Shown here piece by piece: positions 60,784-64,000 of a stretch of DNA of 64,000 nucleotides. Source of the DNA: Tillandsia leiboldiana (taxonomy: Eukaryota > Streptophyta > Magnoliopsida > Poales > Bromeliaceae); assembly GCA_029204045.2 (NCBI GenBank), contig CM055061.1, forward strand, positions 42,370,977-42,434,976, read 5' to 3'. The notes beneath the pieces were generated by a model. The model saw nothing but the letters and a program-made list of their open reading frames with translations, had not been told where the DNA came from and did no database searches. The position numbers and the translations under genes were made by a program. Within the stretch, counting starts at the first letter, position 1. Each line of letters opens with the position of its first letter.

Positions 60784-61233
60784 GTATTAATTAATACACT
60801 GCCACCATGAATACCAATGTCAAATCTAATGCCAATGCCAAATCTAATTACTAATTAATAGCATTTTATTTGGAATGCTTGAATACCATCTCAAGTACTT
60901 GCCATAACAATTAAATTACAAAACGTTGGCATCATATGTGAACTAATATCTGGTTGACTGAGAGATAAAACTCTCCAGTTGCATTCTTACCAGCTACCAA
61001 ATTACAACATATAACAAGCCCTTACACTATCCCATTCCAGAAGACAAAAAGATGAAAGGAGAAAATAGGAAAAGAGAAAATGAAAAACAGAAGGTGAGAA
61101 GGTGAAAAGACAAAAAAGCCCCTCCTCCTTGGTCGGTCCCTGTGACTGCTCACTTTCCCCGTCCCCCTATCACTCTGTTTGGCTCTTTCTTTCCCCTCCC
61201 CCTCACTTGCCAACATGTTACAAATGGATCTAA
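60784..61233. other. 3' flank of the transporter gene
   Basis: No further gene. Short repeated words (AATGCCAAATCTAAT) occur at about 60815-60850. The part nearest the gene (about 61025-61200) is G/A- and then C/T-rich and probably includes the 3' UTR. A 64-codon minus-strand frame here is not convincing. Confidence 0.45.
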
Positions 61234-61960
61234 TTAATCCTGTGACTCTGGGTCATCATGGCCCTTCATTTGAATTTTGGGGACAGAGACAGCAACTGCA
61301 TTAACAGCTTGATCAACTGAAGAAACCATCCTGTTGTTTGCTTTGGCTTTCTCCAGCTCCACTTGATCAGCCTCTACAATGTCCATGATCTTACCATTCC
61401 TCTCATTGTCTTTAATGGCCAGTGGTATCTCCAGTGCTTCTTGCTCCTTCTTCTCCTTGTTCTCCTTGTACTTGCCCCACAAAACTGAGTAGAGCCCTGC
61501 CACAATCAATATGCTCCCAGCAACACTGCACCCGAAAAAGAATGGAGTGGGAAACATGTAAAATATATTACTTTGGACGTTATAGATTCTCATAATTCAT
61601 GGTGTTAATAAAGTATAAGCTTACCCTCCCATGTATATTTTCTCAGCAAGGATGAAGGAGCCCATGATGGCCACTATGATCATCATCAGAGGGCTGAAGG
61701 CAGAGGCAAAGACTGGTCCTCTCCTTTGTATCACCAGCCCTTGCACATAGTAGGCAATGCTTGATGTCACAATTCCCTGCACATTCATAAATATCAATAT
61801 TTAAAATAAAATAATAAAATACTATATATTATCTAGTAATTTTAGATTTCTGATAAAAAAATTAATTGTATCACATGGTATCAGAATGGGAGATTTTTAG
61901 TTTGAACATACTGGGCTCTCAATTTTATTATGAAAATAATTATTTGCGCAGGCGCGCGTG

Positions 61961-62001
<41 letters not shown>

Positions 62002-63192
62002 TAACAGCATAGGCAGCAGCAAGGAGGTTCATGTCCCACCCAATACTCCATGCAGCGGTTTTGTGTTCCATGACAAAGGTGACAGCAATAGCTTGTATGG
62101 TGCCCACAAAGCATATCAATGAGGTCAGTGACAGGGGAGCATCATACTTCTTCAGTGTTGCAGCCTATATTCATACATATATACATATCATAAAACTAAT
62201 TAGCTGACCCATATCACAACACAAAAATGGTTCATAACCATACATCTCATACATATATGTATGTATCAAGTACCTGGAGAATGAAGAGAGAAGCCCAAGC
62301 AAGGGATGCTATGATGAGGAAGATGGAGCCCTTGAACCAGTCCTGATCTGTTGATACAGGAGCAGCTTGCATATCAGCATGGCGAGCATGTAAGTGCTTG
62401 GTCCACACCATCTCCACAATAGGCCCCTTGTAGAGGGTCATCAACATGGCTCCAGCTACTGTAACCAGTGTTCCCACCACCTTTGCTTGGCACCTAATCT
62501 TCTTAATATCCACCTTCTCCATCCTATGTTTCATACAGACGCATATGTTCTATTATCAACTCTATAAAAACACACTTGAACACAACTCTTTTTATGCGTG
62601 TTCATCACTGTTTTGTACCTGAATAACACCGCCATTACGAAGGTCATGGCGGGGAGCATGTTGCTCATTGCGCAGGAGAACGTCGGGGATGTGAACTTCA
62701 ACCCCGCATAGTAGAAGTTCTGGTCGATCACCGGCCTACGTAGGTACGATTTCGTGTAAAGCTTTTGGCATTTTTTATCTAAATGACAAGAATTGCGATG
62801 AAAAGTAGAACAAATACTAACCCGAGAAGACCCAAAACAAAAATTTGAACAAATACCAAAAATGTCATCTTTGGCCTCACTTTCCTGTTGTATACATAAC
62901 ACCACAGTATTAGTAGAAAGGCTAAGTATAGTCCAAACCAATTGTGTTCATCTTGCTTGCGACTTCTTTATATAATTGTTATGGACTACCTCTCGAGGAC
63001 GAGGGCGAAGGGGGCGATGGAGAGTGTCGCGAAGGCGTGGCGGTACACGACGAGAACGTAGTGGCTCATGCCATGGTTGAGTGAAACCTTTGTGATTATG
63101 TTCATACCGGCATAGCCGAATTGGAGCGAGATCATGGCCATGTAAGGCTTGCACCTCTGCAAGAACTTGCCACAAGAGTTTTGTACTTCCAT
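61234..63192 (-). CDS. WAT1-related (UMAMIT/EamA) membrane transporter, 7 exons, 411 aa
   Basis: Exons on the minus strand: 62990-63192, 62822-62884, 62619-62735, 62274-62523, 62006-62164, 61625-61776 and 61234-61525. All have GT..AG introns, total 1236 bases and no frame break. The start context AAAAATGG is good. Two EamA domains span about residues 20-155 and 190-332, with about ten membrane helices (near 17, 44, 75, 102, 138, 192, 221, 255, 287 and 314). Family motifs include KPYMAMISLQFGYAGMNII, YRHAFAT, GPVIDQNFYYAGLKFTSPTF, SNMLPAMTF, YKGPIVEMVW and SIAYYVQGLVIQRRGPVF. The length, exon count and long polar tail (about 333-411) are typical. The family exports amino acids and, in some members, auxin across plasma or vacuolar membranes; the substrate here is unknown. 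From memory it resembles the UMAMIT9/11 group. No competing interpretation fits. Confidence 0.95.
61964..61998. repeat. (GA)n microsatellite in intron 5 of the transporter gene
   Basis: An unbroken GA/CT run of 35 bases. On the gene strand it is a CT run starting only about eight bases after the splice donor GTTAGTACT of intron 5. Confidence 0.95.
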
Positions 63193-63325
63193 TTTTGTTT
63201 AGTTAAGAAAGTGGAAGCTCTCTTAACAAGAGAAGAGCTCTAGAGAGCGTTTCGGAGAGAGGAGAGAGAAAGAACCAAGAGGGCTTTGTGATCTCTCCTA
63301 AGAAGGAATGGGTAACTTGGGCTCC

Positions 63326-63333
63326 TATTTATA
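63326..63333 (-). promoter_or_regulatory. TATA box of the transporter gene
   Basis: The minus strand reads GGCTATAAATAGG, ending about 133 bases upstream of the ATG. It is followed by a CT-rich leader (CTCTCTCCTCTCTCCG) typical of plant core promoters. A start site near 63295-63300 and a 5' UTR of about 105 bases are inferred. Confidence 0.75.
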
Positions 63334-63537
63334 GCCGTTGGGAAAGGTAATCCATTTAGAATAGCATAAATTACATAAATTACACTTTTGACCCTCAAAC
63401 TATTTTTGAGGTTAAGATGCTTCATTTACTAGGCAAATGAAATGAGCTACATTCTGAGTCAACTAGCTCTCGGAAAAAGAGAGATGAAAAAAAAAAAAAA
63501 AAACAACTAGCTAAACGCAAAAAATCTCCCACAAGCT
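63334..63537. other. Upstream region between TATA box and LINE remnant
   Basis: Only about 200 bases, including an A-run (about 63487-63503). It holds whatever remains of the native proximal promoter of the transporter gene. No other motif was assigned. Confidence 0.5.
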
Positions 63538-63936
63538 TCAGAGCGCTCTAACTTCGGACGACAGACCACTCAGTGTTCGTTTTAAGTTTTCGAAGATTCT
63601 TCTATTCCATTCGAGCCAAATAACCCACCATATAAAGGCAATAGCTACCGGTTCCTTTCTTCCTGTTGCTCCACTTTTTATTCTGCTAGCATCCCATAGC
63701 CTGTTGGGCGAAAAGCAACTCAATAGAAAAGTCCTTTTAGGTAGTAGTCCATGCAGCAAAACTTTTATTTTTTGGCACCTCATGAATAGGTGGACCACAG
63801 TCTCGCACTCATCCAGACAGAACACACAACACTCCACTCCGTTCCATCCCCTCTTCAACAGATTATCCGACGTAAGAATTTTCCTTTTAAGAACCAATAA
63901 AACAAAATTCTTAACTTTCAGAGGTGCCCCAATCTT
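63538..63936 (-). pseudogene. LINE (non-LTR retrotransposon) RT zinc-binding domain remnant
   Basis: The minus-strand frame from about 63936 (WGAPLKVKNFVLLVLKRKIL, TSDNLLKRGWNG) to a stop at 63538 matches the zf-RVT domain at the C-terminus of plant LINE polyproteins. This includes the CVFCLDECETVVHLFMRC finger and the WWVIWLEWNRRIF segment. Further upstream the frame is closed and the window ends soon after, so only the last part is visible. No poly-A tail in the right orientation or target duplication was found. Confidence 0.85.
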
Positions 63937-64000
63937 TCATAACCGCACAAAACTACTGTCAGATATACCGCCGTTTTGTAAGAACATATATAGCGATTTG
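63937..64000. other. Window edge, probable LINE continuation
   Basis: A short stretch with no open frame joining the LINE remnant. It is probably more of the same decayed element, but too short to judge. Confidence 0.3.

Overview
The window is nuclear DNA of a flowering plant. It has spliced genes, CACTA, Ty3/gypsy, Ty1/copia (Sirevirus-type) and LINE elements, and one intron-containing WAT1/UMAMIT-type transporter gene. The sequence alone does not fix the species. Almost everything left of about 59 kb is nested transposable elements; the only apparently intact host gene lies at 61.2-63.2 kb on the minus strand.

Region by region. 1-2040 is a block of 0.59-0.75 kb tandem units, each carrying an unusual (CTG/CAG)n tract that flips strand polarity every few codons and so forms many short palindromes. 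About 2.5-22.7 kb is a large CACTA (En/Spm) element read on the minus strand. It has a clear terminal sequence at 22698-22710, a broken tnp2-type transposase (TNPD) in two halves, and a second, apparently intact, Transposase_24 gene. The TNPD gene is split by a Ty3/gypsy element, here called E (about 7021-18657). E has two 4.07 kb, nearly identical LTRs around a dead, shortened gag-pol. Its left edge is hidden in an assembly gap at 6965-7064.

22.9-59.1 kb is an old LTR element, here called D, on the plus strand. Into its LTR a chromodomain-type gypsy element B (23514-32998, minus strand, target duplication AATTA) has inserted. Into its interior a Sirevirus-like element C (34750-41138, plus strand, target duplication AAAGA) has inserted. 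C keeps LTRs, primer site, polypurine tract and a long gag but has no pol, so it is non-autonomous.

Sequence 42440-57848 repeats 26936-42339 almost base for base, including the same B and C insertions with the same target duplications. The two copies meet exactly at a 100-N gap (42340-42439). The most economical reading is two overlapping contig ends that were scaffolded without being merged, so the second B and C are probably not real extra copies.

59.1-60.8 kb is AT-rich DNA with a possible small non-autonomous DNA element. 61234-63192 encodes a seven-exon, 411-residue WAT1-related (EamA/DMT) membrane transporter with a TATA box. A LINE reverse-transcriptase zinc-binding remnant lies immediately upstream of its promoter. 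The elements do not form a pathway. The window records successive insertions and decay, and the features most worth following are the gag-only Sirevirus derivative, the dead but recently moved E element, and the palindromic CTG/CAG arrays.
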